From a virus, in IMG/VR virus record IMGVR_UViG_3300028030_000035, positions 1 through 38,406 of that record: a stretch of DNA of 38,406 nt; one strand, 5' to 3'. Under the pieces are notes generated by a model that was not told the origin of the DNA, searched no databases, and worked only from the letters and a program-made list of their open reading frames with translations. The position numbers and the translations under genes were made by a program. Of the stretch, positions 1-7,228 are shown piece by piece (the first letter of the stretch is position 1; each line of letters opens with the position of its first letter).

Positions 1-294
1 CAAATTCATAATATTCATATACCGCCCGCAAAAAACCACACTCTAAACTGCAATAAATGGAATATTTTATTATTCTTTAGGTTGACATGATCCATAATCT
101 GAGGGCTTTGTTTTTAATCCATTTTTAAGGGTTTTTGTTTAATATTTTCATACTAAAATAACAAAAATAATTGTTATTAATTGCATTTTTTACTTGACAA
201 TTTGCCAAGTTATACCGATATTTAAGGTATAGTTATTTAGATTTATTTAATAATATAAGCAGTAGTTAGACAGTAACTACAAGGAGCCTCAAAC
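1..294. promoter_or_regulatory. Left-edge non-coding region with inverted repeats
   Basis: No convincing gene is seen here. The region is AT-rich and ends in a Shine-Dalgarno sequence (AAGGAG, 281-286) for the next gene. It holds three inverted repeats: ACTTGACA/TGCCAAGT (192-210, one mismatch), TATACC/GGTATA (211-231), and a perfect 7-bp hairpin GTAGTTA/TAACTAC (262-280) directly before the ribosome binding site. The first matches a perfect palindrome at 2555-2573. These look like operator or leader elements for the small-gene cluster, but no promoter can be fixed. Part of this stretch may be host DNA. Confidence 0.4.
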
Positions 295-552
295 ATGTTA
301 TATCGAATTTTCACCGAAGATTTAAAACCCAAAACGATTCAAGAACCTGCTTCTAAATATTTTGACAGCTTCACAATTAATAAAGCTGTTGGATATTGGA
401 AAGGGATAAAAGAGAATAGCACTATCCTTGAGTTTGTTTTAGATGGTCCACACGATGCGAAAATTACACAGTTAGCAACCGAGATAAAAATCTCATTAAA
501 TCAAGAAGCCGTTTTAGTTCAGAAAATAGCCAATAATAACTGGCTTGTTTAA
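295..552 (+). CDS. Small hypothetical protein, first gene of the left cluster
   Basis: An 85-residue soluble protein with no signal peptide or membrane segment and no family that I recognise. The ATG is preceded by AAGGAG at good spacing, which supports this start. The C-terminal half (KITQLATEIKISLNQEAVLV) looks like a small alpha/beta domain. It is the first of nine short rightward genes with individual ribosome binding sites, a layout typical of accessory or establishment genes at the non-replicative end of a transposable phage. The GTAGTTA hairpin next to its ribosome binding site may affect translation. Function unknown. Confidence 0.6.
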   Translation: MLYRIFTEDLKPKTIQEPASKYFDSFTINKAVGYWKGIKENSTILEFVLDGPHDAKITQLATEIKISLNQEAVLVQKIANNNWLV

Positions 553-608
553 TAACATTACTATTTTTTTATAATCAATTGCTAGTAAGTAGCAATAAGG
601 CGGACACA

Positions 609-764
609 ATGAAACAAATCACTTTTGCATATTATATGCAACTACAAACACGTTTTATAATTTTTAAGGCTTCACAGCTCAAAATATCGGAGTTAGAAGT
701 TGCAACACGTTACGCTTTTTTGATGCGTAAAAAACTAGAACAAAAATACACCCTAATTTTTTGA
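609..764 (+). CDS. Small hypothetical protein (51 aa)
   Basis: A start at 609 is preferred to the upstream ATG at 579 because AAGG lies eight bases before it. The product is short, basic and hydrophobic-rich (FAYYMQLQTRFIIFKASQLK), without a clear transmembrane stretch. Its coding sequence contains GTTACGCTTTTTT near 705-720, which matches the motif that recurs between the neighbouring genes, so the gene may have grown over or been derived from a repeat. No family is recognised. Confidence 0.4.
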   Translation: MKQITFAYYMQLQTRFIIFKASQLKISELEVATRYAFLMRKKLEQKYTLIF

Positions 765-786
765 AACCATTATATAAGGCTATAAA

Positions 787-1160
787 ATGAAATCTATCAA
801 GAAGCAGCACAAACAGCATTATTTAACAAAACTGGAGCATTTTTTGCATTCAGCAATAAACAATTTGATGAAGCAAAAAAAGAGGGCGTTAAATACTATC
901 ATTTAGGTGCTGGAATGATTTGTCCTAAAGAAAACGCAAAAGAATTCATTGACACTTTGCACAGCATCCACAAAGGAGCTATCAAAAAGGACATTAAAGA
1001 AAATGGTAAAGACGCAATTATTAAACGTGAATTGTATAATCACGAGTGTTTTTATACTGGTGATATTTCTGACGTTGTTGACAAATTAAAGCCTTATGGC
1101 TTTACAATTGAAGAAATAAGAGAGATATACAATATTGAATATCCAAAAGCAGATTTATAA
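787..1160 (+). pseudogene. Conserved small phage/plasmid protein with a frame-broken start
   Basis: From 789 an open frame encodes EIYQEAAQTALFNKTGAFFA and continues through NKQFDEAKKEGVKYYHLGAG and RELYNHECFYTGDI to the stop at 1160. I recognise this as a conserved hypothetical family of Bacteroidota phages and plasmids, without a certain family number. The natural start, ATG at 787 preceded by AAGG, is out of frame with it by one base. A lost G (ATGGAAATC to ATGAAATC) would explain this. The first in-frame ATG is at 915 and would give only 81 residues with about 42 conserved residues missing. The gene is therefore frame-broken, poorly initiated, or affected by a sequencing error. Confidence 0.6.
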
Positions 1161-1235
1161 AACAATACCCTAATTTTTTGAAACATCACATTACGCTTTT
1201 TTGAGACATCACATTACATTTTTTTTGGAGGAAAT

Positions 1236-1646
1236 ATGTATAATCACACAATTAATACAACTTTAGGAAAATTCCATTTTGGATGGGCTGGCGTAGATTC
1301 TAGCTCAAATTGGATTTCTGGCAGATTCGAGGAACCAGCAAAAGCAAAAAAAGTTTACCCTTGCAACCCTTTTACTGGTAAATATAATTTTCATGGGATG
1401 CCCGATTTTTCAGCAATAGCCCAGCTAATGAATTTTTTAGAGGATTTAAAGACAAGTGGCAGAATCTTAACAAAAAAAGAAGCCTTTACTATTGAACATG
1501 CTAGGAAATATAGTTACGGTTACATTTTGGGCGAAAAGCTAACACCATTTGTAACGGACACAGAGCTATTAACAATAATTAAACTAAAAGATGAATTAGC
1601 CGAAATTCATAATACAGCTTCAGAAAGAAGAAAATTAGCAGTCTAA
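1236..1646 (+). CDS. Hypothetical protein (136 aa)
   Basis: The start is fixed by TTGGAGGAAAT immediately upstream of the ATG. The product is a soluble 136-residue protein with an aromatic, glycine-rich N-terminal half (FHFGWAGVDSSSNWISGRF, CNPFTGKYNFHG) and a helical C-terminal half. No recognisable catalytic motif, signal peptide or membrane segment is present. Upstream lie two TTAC-N2-TTTT motifs and the repeated sequence CCCTAATTTTTTGAAAC. Family and function are unknown. Confidence 0.6.
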   Translation: MYNHTINTTLGKFHFGWAGVDSSSNWISGRFEEPAKAKKVYPCNPFTGKYNFHGMPDFSAIAQLMNFLEDLKTSGRILTKKEAFTIEHARKYSYGYILGEKLTPFVTDTELLTIIKLKDELAEIHNTASERRKLAV

Positions 1647-1673
1647 CTAATGAGATAAAAAAAAGGCTTTAAT

Positions 1674-1856
1674 ATGACTAAATATAAAATATCAACAAAA
1701 ACAGAAACAAATATATTTACAAAAGAAACCCTTTTGAGCATTTATCGTTTTTCAGAGACTATCTGTAAATTATTGAATAAAGAAAGAGACAATTTTGCTC
1801 TAGATATTTCATTAAGCAGCAAAACAACTCATTCAATAGTATTTCAGAAACTATAA
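1674..1856 (+). CDS. Small hypothetical protein (60 aa)
   Basis: The ATG is preceded by AAAAAGGCT, the same AAGG-type ribosome binding site as its neighbours. The product is polar, rich in Lys, Thr and Ser, and has no motif that I recognise. Support is its position in the run of co-oriented small genes and its spacing (28 bases after the previous stop). Confidence 0.4.
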   Translation: MTKYKISTKTETNIFTKETLLSIYRFSETICKLLNKERDNFALDISLSSKTTHSIVFQKL

Positions 1857-1907
1857 ATATATTTAAAATTAGATTACATTTTTTTAACTTTACAAAGGAG
1901 ATTCAAA

Positions 1908-2261
1908 ATGAAAGCTATTTTTAAGAAAACATCAGACAATGTAAGCACTTACAACCGCTCAACAAATGGTTACGAATTTATTGGAACCGTTGAGACTTTA
2001 GAAGATTTTTACGATAAAATCTTAGAATTAGAGCAAAACGACTATTATCCTCAAAAAGATGGAACCGTTTTAAATGCAAATGGGAATGAAATTTTTGACC
2101 CAAATTACCCAGAAAGGTTTAATGATGTAGATTATAATTATTTTGCTGAAGATGTTGAAAAAATTTCCCCAAACGAATATGACGTTGATGCAGCAAAATT
2201 AAGAGCAATTGAAAATGAGAACCCATATAATTTGGATGAAATTAAACAACAAATAGGCTAA
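1908..2261 (+). CDS. Acidic hypothetical protein (117 aa)
   Basis: The start is supported by AAAGGAG seven bases upstream. The product is strongly acidic and rich in Asn, Asp and Tyr (FDPNYPERFNDVDYNYFAED), without membrane segments. Acidic small proteins near phage ends are sometimes DNA mimics or antirestriction factors. That is only a possibility here, since no known family is recognised. It ends two bases before the helix-turn-helix gene that follows and is probably co-translated with it. Confidence 0.55.
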   Translation: MKAIFKKTSDNVSTYNRSTNGYEFIGTVETLEDFYDKILELEQNDYYPQKDGTVLNANGNEIFDPNYPERFNDVDYNYFAEDVEKISPNEYDVDAAKLRAIENENPYNLDEIKQQIG

Positions 2262-2262
2262 C

Positions 2263-2493
2263 ATGGAACAAACACATTTAACGCACATAGGGAAAAACAT
2301 TAAACAACTTCGGGAGTATAGAAATATGACTCCCGAAACTCTTGGCTGGAAAGCTGGGAACACCGAGCATTTTATAAAAGAAGTTGAAAAGGGCAACATT
2401 GCCCTCTCTATAGATCAACTTGTAAAAATTGCAGAAGTTTTAAATTGTGTGCTGGACATCAACTTTACACCAATGGAAAACTTAGAAAAGTAG
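2263..2493 (+). CDS. XRE-family helix-turn-helix regulator (76 aa)
   Basis: A compact Cro/CI-type DNA-binding protein. The domain covers nearly the whole chain: GKNIKQLREYRNMTPETLGW (residues about 10-29), a recognition-helix region about 30-45, and the typical closing helix SIDQLVKIAEVLNCVLDINF. It starts one base after the previous stop, so the pair are likely co-expressed. The nearest operator candidate is the perfect palindrome ACTTGACATTTTGTCAAGT at 2555-2573, just downstream. A near copy lies at 192-210 before the first gene of the cluster. Autoregulation through these sites is an inference. Confidence 0.75.
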   Translation: MEQTHLTHIGKNIKQLREYRNMTPETLGWKAGNTEHFIKEVEKGNIALSIDQLVKIAEVLNCVLDINFTPMENLEK

Positions 2494-2509
2494 ATTACTG
2501 TTTTTCTTG

Positions 2510-2529
2510 CACTGAGCGGAGTCGAAGTG
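2510..2529. repeat. CTGAGC-GTCGAAG palindromic repeat, intergenic copy
   Basis: Imperfect palindrome CACTGAGCGGAGTCGAAGTG. An identical copy lies at 3513-3532 inside a coding region, and diverged copies lie at 3405-3431, 15435-15454, 15479-15498 and 33218-33235. It belongs to a dispersed repeat type that I know from Bacteroidota genomes. It is preceded by the TTAC-N2-TTTT motif. Confidence 0.8.
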
Positions 2530-2554
2530 TAAAAGTAGGTTACACTTTTCCTTT

Positions 2555-2573
2555 ACTTGACATTTTGTCAAGT
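2555..2573. promoter_or_regulatory. Perfect palindrome, candidate operator
   Basis: ACTTGACA-TTT-TGTCAAGT is a perfect 8-bp inverted repeat with a 3-bp spacer. A one-mismatch copy is at 192-210, and a half site (TGTCAAGT) lies at 37700-37707 in the repressor control region at the other end of the prophage. This size and symmetry fit binding by a helix-turn-helix dimer such as the 2263-2493 product or the prophage repressor. Confidence 0.5.
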
Positions 2574-2645
2574 GGTTACTATTTTTCTTTTGCTAAGTTT
2601 ATTAAAATACGCAAAGCCTATTACACTTTTTTTTAAGGAATAACT

Positions 2646-2942
2646 ATGTACCACAACTTAAAAACTTTATACGATCACACAAAAAAACACTATCCAGAGC
2701 TAATAAAGCAATTTAGCACGTTACAAGATTATTGCACGGATAATAAGTTAAACAACAATACTGGCTTTAACTCGCTTAAATGGATAATTTTTACTCTCCG
2801 TGATGAATTAAGCAGCAGTAATATTGAGGATGTTTTTTACTTTCTACTTGCCGAGCTTCAAAATAACGAGCAACTTCTTTACAATAACATCAAAAAAACC
2901 AAGACCTATTTTTTGAATAGGGAACTACTTAAGCAAAAATAA
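2646..2942 (+). CDS. Hypothetical protein (98 aa)
   Basis: The start is supported by TTTAAGGAATAACT before the ATG. The product is an all-alpha-looking soluble protein (LYDHTKKHYPELIKQFSTLQ at the N-terminus). It has no signal peptide, membrane segment or catalytic motif and no family I recognise. The gap before it carries four TTAC-N2-TTTT motifs, a CTGAGC-GTCGAAG repeat and the 2555-2573 palindrome. Confidence 0.55.
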   Translation: MYHNLKTLYDHTKKHYPELIKQFSTLQDYCTDNKLNNNTGFNSLKWIIFTLRDELSSSNIEDVFYFLLAELQNNEQLLYNNIKKTKTYFLNRELLKQK

Positions 2943-3035
2943 GCGATGCACCGAGCAAAGCAAAAATGTGATTACGCTTTTTCTTTTCACATTTGACGTT
3001 TCACATTTTTTTACTAACAATTTACAAGGTTCAAC

Positions 3036-3260
3036 ATGGCAATTAAAAATATAGAGGCAGAGGATTTTACAGTTTCCGATTTTGCAGAACTTACCGGCTT
3101 AACTAGGGAAGGACTTTATTATAAAATAAGAAAAGAGACGCTTAAAAAAGACCTCGATTACAAATTACTTAGCAATAACCAACCAGTATTCAAAATTACC
3201 AATAACACAATATTGCTAGTAAAAGAGGAACTACGAGAAAAACTTAACTTTACACAGTAG
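3036..3260 (+). CDS. Small helix-turn-helix protein (74 aa)
   Basis: A likely DNA-binding protein. Residues about 11-35 (FTVSDFAELTGLTREGLYYK) form a MerR/excisionase-like helix-turn-helix, followed by a basic wing (IRKETLKKDLDYKLL). The start is supported by CAAGGTTCAAC. It is the last gene of the left cluster and is followed by the terminator at 3340-3374. Such proteins may act as excisionase-like or transcription factors. Its target is not known. Confidence 0.6.
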   Translation: MAIKNIEAEDFTVSDFAELTGLTREGLYYKIRKETLKKDLDYKLLSNNQPVFKITNNTILLVKEELREKLNFTQ

Positions 3261-3339
3261 GTTACGCTTTTTCTTTTCCCTAAAAGTAGGTTACTGTTTT
3301 TCCCTAACTTCTAACCTTTTACCTTTCACCAAACAAAAA

Positions 3340-3374
3340 AACCACATCCAGAACTAAAAATTCCAAATGTGGTT
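3340..3374. terminator. Shared terminator between convergent gene sets
   Basis: AACCACAT (3340-3347) pairs with ATGTGGTT (3367-3374). An A-run precedes it and a T-rich tract follows, so the hairpin can end transcription on both strands. It separates the rightward small-gene cluster from the leftward tail operon. Confidence 0.6.
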
Positions 3375-3404
3375 TACGCTTTTTCTTGCACTCAGCTTGC
3401 ATTG

Positions 3405-3431
3405 CACTGAGCTTGTCGAAGTGTCGAAGTG
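3405..3431. repeat. CTGAGC-GTCGAAG repeat, diverged copy
   Basis: CACTGAGCTTGTCGAAGTG followed by a partial duplication of its right arm (TCGAAGTG). It lies between the terminator and the end of the last tail-operon gene. Confidence 0.7.
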
Positions 3432-3440
3432 TTAAAGTAG

Positions 3441-3854
3441 CTATTCAAGTTTGCTATAAACAATATTCCTTGCAAATAAGGCAATTTTATTTAAGTACAC
3501 TTTTTCTTCTTGCACTGAGCGGAGTCGAAGTGTAGCTACTTCCCAATAATTAACCTTGCATACAGGCAAGACTGTTGCTCCTACATTATAGTTCTTCTTT
3601 AATAGTATCACATTATTAGCTACAACATCTTTATCGGTTGTGGTTAATTTAGATTCCATTAAGCTATTATTTATGGGTATTGGTTTATTCTTTTGCAGAA
3701 CAAACACAAATGTTGATGCCGAAGTAAACTCTAAGTTTTGGCACACTCCAACATCTGTTGCCGTATTATTGTAAGCATTTTCAGCAAACAAGCTCGGCAT
3801 GGTTAAAAATAATGTAAATATGAACATCATCAGTAAGATAAGTTGCTTACGCAT
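3441..3854 (-). CDS. Secreted or periplasmic protein with signal peptide, end of tail operon
   Basis: The start at 3854 (MRKQLILL) is preferred over the longer frame because it begins a textbook signal peptide: basic MRK, a hydrophobic core (LILLMMFIFTLFLTM) and a cleavage site near SLFAEN. The mature part has two cysteines and no recognised domain. The region encoding TLRLRSVQEEKV (3499-3536) is a copy of the 20-bp CTGAGC-GTCGAAG repeat read in frame, so the C-terminal 30 or so residues may be altered by a repeat insertion. Position after the tail fibre genes suggests a host-envelope-modifying or lysogenic-conversion role, which is an inference. Confidence 0.55.
   Translation of the reverse strand: MRKQLILLMMFIFTLFLTMPSLFAENAYNNTATDVGVCQNLEFTSASTFVFVLQKNKPIPINNSLMESKLTTTDKDVVANNVILLKKNYNVGATVLPVCKVNYWEVATLRLRSVQEEKVYLNKIALFARNIVYSKLE
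3513..3532. repeat. CTGAGC-GTCGAAG repeat inside a coding region
   Basis: Exact copy of CACTGAGCGGAGTCGAAGTG found at 2510-2529. On the minus strand it is translated in frame within the signal-peptide protein at 3441-3854. Confidence 0.8.
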
Positions 3855-3931
3855 AACTTCCTCCTTTTTGTTTATGTTATGGCGATTATTTTTTCGCCGT
3901 TGTTTTATAACTATATTTTGGTTATTGTCTA

Positions 3932-5566
3932 TCATGCGTATTGATAAGCACTTGATAAAATACTTTGTTTCATTTCAGTTATCACGCCTATATAAATATC
4001 GCCTTGTAAAATTTCTGTAACTGTTTTAGGGTCGCTTCCACCATCATAATAATTCCTAACATCTGAATCATTCAAATCAATTATATGCGAAGCTCCTAAA
4101 GTGTTACTTCTGCATAAAATTCTTGATGTTTTTTGCTCTGCACCTCTTGTAGTCCAGAATAATCCTAACTTACTTTCTTTGTCTGTTGTGATTGTTAATA
4201 AACCACCGCTTTCAGTTGCAGAGACTATCGAAGGTAAATCGAAATCTTGATAACTTGGAGAAGCAGTCGAGTCTATTTTTATGGCAATCACACCTTCTTT
4301 ATAGTTACTTAAATTGGCATCAACAATAAAATTATCAGTTGAAACTTTTCTAATACCAGCACCATTAGAAGTTATTTCTAATCCAGTTAATCCAGTTCCG
4401 CTTAAATCAAGCTCAAAACTTATCGGCACATTTATTAAATTATAAATTATGTCTTGGTCTAACCCTTCATGAGTAGTTCCTTTATACAAATCTTTTACTT
4501 GTGCAACTATATAAAGACTTCCATTTTCTTCAAAAGCCGAAACTCTATCAATAGAATCTCGCAAGAATCTGTAAGAAACTATATCCCCATAACTCATTCT
4601 GTTCACAAAAGATGTAGAAATTTCTGAATTGATTTGAGAATAAAAAGTATCTAAAAATTCATTATAAGATGGAACATTGTCATAGCAGTTATGCCAATGG
4701 ATAAAGTCGTTATACCAGCCATTTGTAGATATAGCTTCCCCTACTTCGCCTTTAGAGTATGCAAGTGACCCAGATTCAGTTAAGCCATAACTTTTCCACC
4801 CATCCCAAGTCCTTGTAGAACCATTTCTATTTATTGCTCTCCAGCGTGCATCTGGTATTGCTCCGTTTCCCAAAACTGTATAAGGTGGTATTTTAGAAGT
4901 GCCATAACTCGATACACTATCACCAGTATATGTAGCACTTGAATTTCTTCCCCCAAGAAAATGTTTTACCAATAACTCCCTAGCTCCTTTTTCCCCATTC
5001 CTATAACTAAAGCCACTTACATAGCGTCCAACTAAATTATACAACCAATCTTTATGATATTGGACCAATGTGTTAATTTCTGCAAGATTATTACTCCCCA
5101 TTGCATCTGTTACAAAGTCATACCCATAAACGCCACCAGAAATATCATATAATTCTTGTCCGTGATTAGGGTATCTTGATGCTTTTGCATCGCCTAAAAC
5201 CGCACCACTAAACGCTGAAACTCCTTCGGCAGTCCATACATTTGCGTAATAGTCTGGAATTAAATTATAATCCGAACCATCCCACCATCTATCTGTTTGA
5301 AAGTAAATATCAAACTTTGCTCTACCAGTTAAATCCATTTGAGTTCTATCGTTACCACTTGCATCGCTAAATGGAGAATCAAATATCGTTAATCCAATGT
5401 TATTCTTGAACCCAAATAATTCTGCTGCATATCTACTTGTTAGTTTCATCGTGTCTGTTACTTGGCTTACAGATGCTTCTGCACCATGCAAATGATTGCT
5501 TGGATAAACATTTATTGTCGATTTAGGGAATATCATCCCTTTTAGATTACTTGGTAAGTTTATCAT
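3932..5566 (-). CDS. Large tail or host-interaction protein (544 aa)
   Basis: The start at 5566 (MINLPSN) is chosen because its ATG overlaps the stop of the upstream gene by one base and AGAGG lies upstream. The protein is rich in Gly, Ser, Tyr, Trp and Asn (WDGSDYNLIPDYYANVWTAE), as in phage receptor-binding and baseplate proteins. A middle part (about 340-420) is beta-rich. The C-terminal segment contains sugar- or fibre-like beta repeats (GGLLTITTDKESKLGLFWTT). No enzyme motif is certain. It is the penultimate gene of the tail operon, directly after the fibre-like gene, which supports a tail-tip role. Confidence 0.6.
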   Translation of the reverse strand: MINLPSNLKGMIFPKSTINVYPSNHLHGAEASVSQVTDTMKLTSRYAAELFGFKNNIGLTIFDSPFSDASGNDRTQMDLTGRAKFDIYFQTDRWWDGSDYNLIPDYYANVWTAEGVSAFSGAVLGDAKASRYPNHGQELYDISGGVYGYDFVTDAMGSNNLAEINTLVQYHKDWLYNLVGRYVSGFSYRNGEKGARELLVKHFLGGRNSSATYTGDSVSSYGTSKIPPYTVLGNGAIPDARWRAINRNGSTRTWDGWKSYGLTESGSLAYSKGEVGEAISTNGWYNDFIHWHNCYDNVPSYNEFLDTFYSQINSEISTSFVNRMSYGDIVSYRFLRDSIDRVSAFEENGSLYIVAQVKDLYKGTTHEGLDQDIIYNLINVPISFELDLSGTGLTGLEITSNGAGIRKVSTDNFIVDANLSNYKEGVIAIKIDSTASPSYQDFDLPSIVSATESGGLLTITTDKESKLGLFWTTRGAEQKTSRILCRSNTLGASHIIDLNDSDVRNYYDGGSDPKTVTEILQGDIYIGVITEMKQSILSSAYQYA

Positions 5567-7200
5567 TATGATAACCTCTGCCTTACTATTGGATGAGTTG
5601 CTGAATCGGTTGTATCTAACCAAAAATCGCCAACGTTTACAGTTGGTGGACTTGCTAATGTTCCACTTGATAGTGAACCAGGAACACTTACAGCACCCGC
5701 TGTTACCGAATTAAATTCAACATCGTCTGATGTATTTAGATTTTGGTCTGAACCACTCGTGCTATTTACAAATTCAATTGCTGTTTCGCTAGAATTAACC
5801 CGTGCTATTTTTAAAGATTGCCCAGAATAAGAAGATGGCGTATCATCTATATCAATAAATTTTCTTATTGTTCTTGCATAACTATCTAATGAATTTGGCT
5901 TTATTATAAATATTGGATCATCTGCTGCCCTATCACTTTCTAACTGTGATGCTTTTGTATCTCGTAACATTTGGTAATCAATTTCTGCATACATGTAAAT
6001 ACTTCCGCTCGAATATGTTACCGTTGTAACTCCGTTGGAATTTTCTGTTACCGCAAAAGCAGAACCAGTGTCAATAAGGGCAGACCAAATTCCGCCAGTT
6101 TTTAATCTTTTATATATCATTATTCTATATTTCTGCGAAGAACTATTCCTACAAAAGAAAGCAAGTTTGTAATAATAACTATCACTCGTTCCATATAATT
6201 TTAATACTTTAAATGCAGAGAACATATCAGACAGTTTATCGTAACCACTATAACTATATGCGTTAACATCGCCAGCAGTAAACCTTTGGAAACAAGGGAA
6301 AGTGTCTTCTTTCCTTGAGCCATAATCCTCTGTGTATGCTTTTTCTAATTTCCCAATTTGTGTATTGCCATCAATACAACTAGGTTTTACAATAAACACT
6401 GCATCATCATTATCTCTATCTGGTTGCATAGCGACTGACAATTCCTCTTCTAATAAGCTCCAGTCTATTTCTGAGTAAAACTTAAAATCTCCAGCAGTAC
6501 CAGTGCCATTAACTTCCAACACACCATCTGGATGGTCAACTACTGTGGCATGTGTATAATTACATAGCACCCAAGTTCCGCCAGTTTTTAGCCTACGATA
6601 AAACTGTAAGGCGTAATCGTTTGCTCCAGTTGTTAACCCTCTTCTTATGAATCCAAGTTTGTAATAATACAATGATGAATCATAAAACCCATCAAAAATT
6701 TTTAATCGTTTGAATGCAGATAGAATATCACCACGTCTTGTGCTACTCCCATATATTGTATTTACATCTCCAGCGATAAATCTCTCGAAACAAGGGAAGG
6801 TATCTTCCTTTCTTGAATTCCTATCAATCACAGCTTTGTTTGTTGGCACAACAGTATCACCATCAGTTGAAAAATCTGTTTCTAAAAATTGAGCACCAGT
6901 GTATTTTAACTTATCATCATCAGCTTCATCAAAATGTTTCATTGCACGGCTTATTTTTTCATCGCCGTGGAACATTTCTTCTTGGTATAAAGTTACACCA
7001 GCTCCTGAATCGTAGTAAAGTTTGTAATTGCCCGAGGGAACTGCGGTGCGTTCGTAAACTGCAGGGCGTGTCGCACTTTCTGTTAATGCTAATTCTGTCC
7101 CATCTCCGTAAACTCCAGGCTCTGGAACTATCCAAGCACTTGCACCAGTTAAAGGTGTTCCTGCAATGTGCATATATTTTTCAAAATTTGAGGTTGCCAT
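5566..7200 (-). CDS. Tail fibre-like protein with a duplicated internal domain (544 aa)
   Basis: The start follows GGAGAAATAAA. The N-terminal part (about 1-110) looks like a virion-attachment domain with PSGNYKLYYDSGAG. Two homologous modules then follow in tandem: the first begins SRKEDTFPCFERFIAGDVN and the second SRKEDTFPCFQRFTAGDVN, each continuing with a YYYKLxF segment, an RLKTGGxW segment, a YxEID segment and an ending FIVKP or FIIKP. The C-terminal tail (SGSDQNLNTSDDVEFNSVTA) resembles phage fibre attachment or trimerisation repeats. A role in adsorption is likely. Overlap with the next gene shows tight coupling. Confidence 0.7.
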   Translation of the reverse strand: MATSNFEKYMHIAGTPLTGASAWIVPEPGVYGDGTELALTESATRPAVYERTAVPSGNYKLYYDSGAGVTLYQEEMFHGDEKISRAMKHFDEADDDKLKYTGAQFLETDFSTDGDTVVPTNKAVIDRNSRKEDTFPCFERFIAGDVNTIYGSSTRRGDILSAFKRLKIFDGFYDSSLYYYKLGFIRRGLTTGANDYALQFYRRLKTGGTWVLCNYTHATVVDHPDGVLEVNGTGTAGDFKFYSEIDWSLLEEELSVAMQPDRDNDDAVFIVKPSCIDGNTQIGKLEKAYTEDYGSRKEDTFPCFQRFTAGDVNAYSYSGYDKLSDMFSAFKVLKLYGTSDSYYYKLAFFCRNSSSQKYRIMIYKRLKTGGIWSALIDTGSAFAVTENSNGVTTVTYSSGSIYMYAEIDYQMLRDTKASQLESDRAADDPIFIIKPNSLDSYARTIRKFIDIDDTPSSYSGQSLKIARVNSSETAIEFVNSTSGSDQNLNTSDDVEFNSVTAGAVSVPGSLSSGTLASPPTVNVGDFWLDTTDSATHPIVRQRLS

Positions 7201-7228
7201 TTTATTTCTCCATCATCTATTAAACTTT

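Larger units (their letters stand above)
1191..3386 (+). repeat. Recurring intergenic motif TTAC-N2-TTTT
   Basis: A motif of the form TTACGCTTTTT, TTACATTTTTT, TTACACTTTT or TTACTGTTTTTC recurs at about 1191, 1214, 1874, 2495, 2540, 2576, 2621, 2972, 3262, 3291 and 3374, nearly always in gaps between the small genes and on the same strand as them. Two copies often sit in tandem. The role is unclear. It could be a transcription stop or pause signal, a promoter part, or a remnant of repeated cassette boundaries. Confidence 0.6.

Noticed and set aside
94-210. Host gene end at the left edge
   Set aside because: No open frame with family-like features reaches the left edge, so the left junction cannot be placed.
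3932-7200. Diversity-generating retroelement acting on the tail fibre genes
   Set aside because: No reverse transcriptase gene and no template/variable repeat pair were seen; the fibre duplication is at protein-domain scale.
6813-7223. Plus-strand ORF of 136 codons opposite the fibre-like gene
   Set aside because: Low-complexity His/Leu/Gln product antisense to a well-supported gene; typical shadow.
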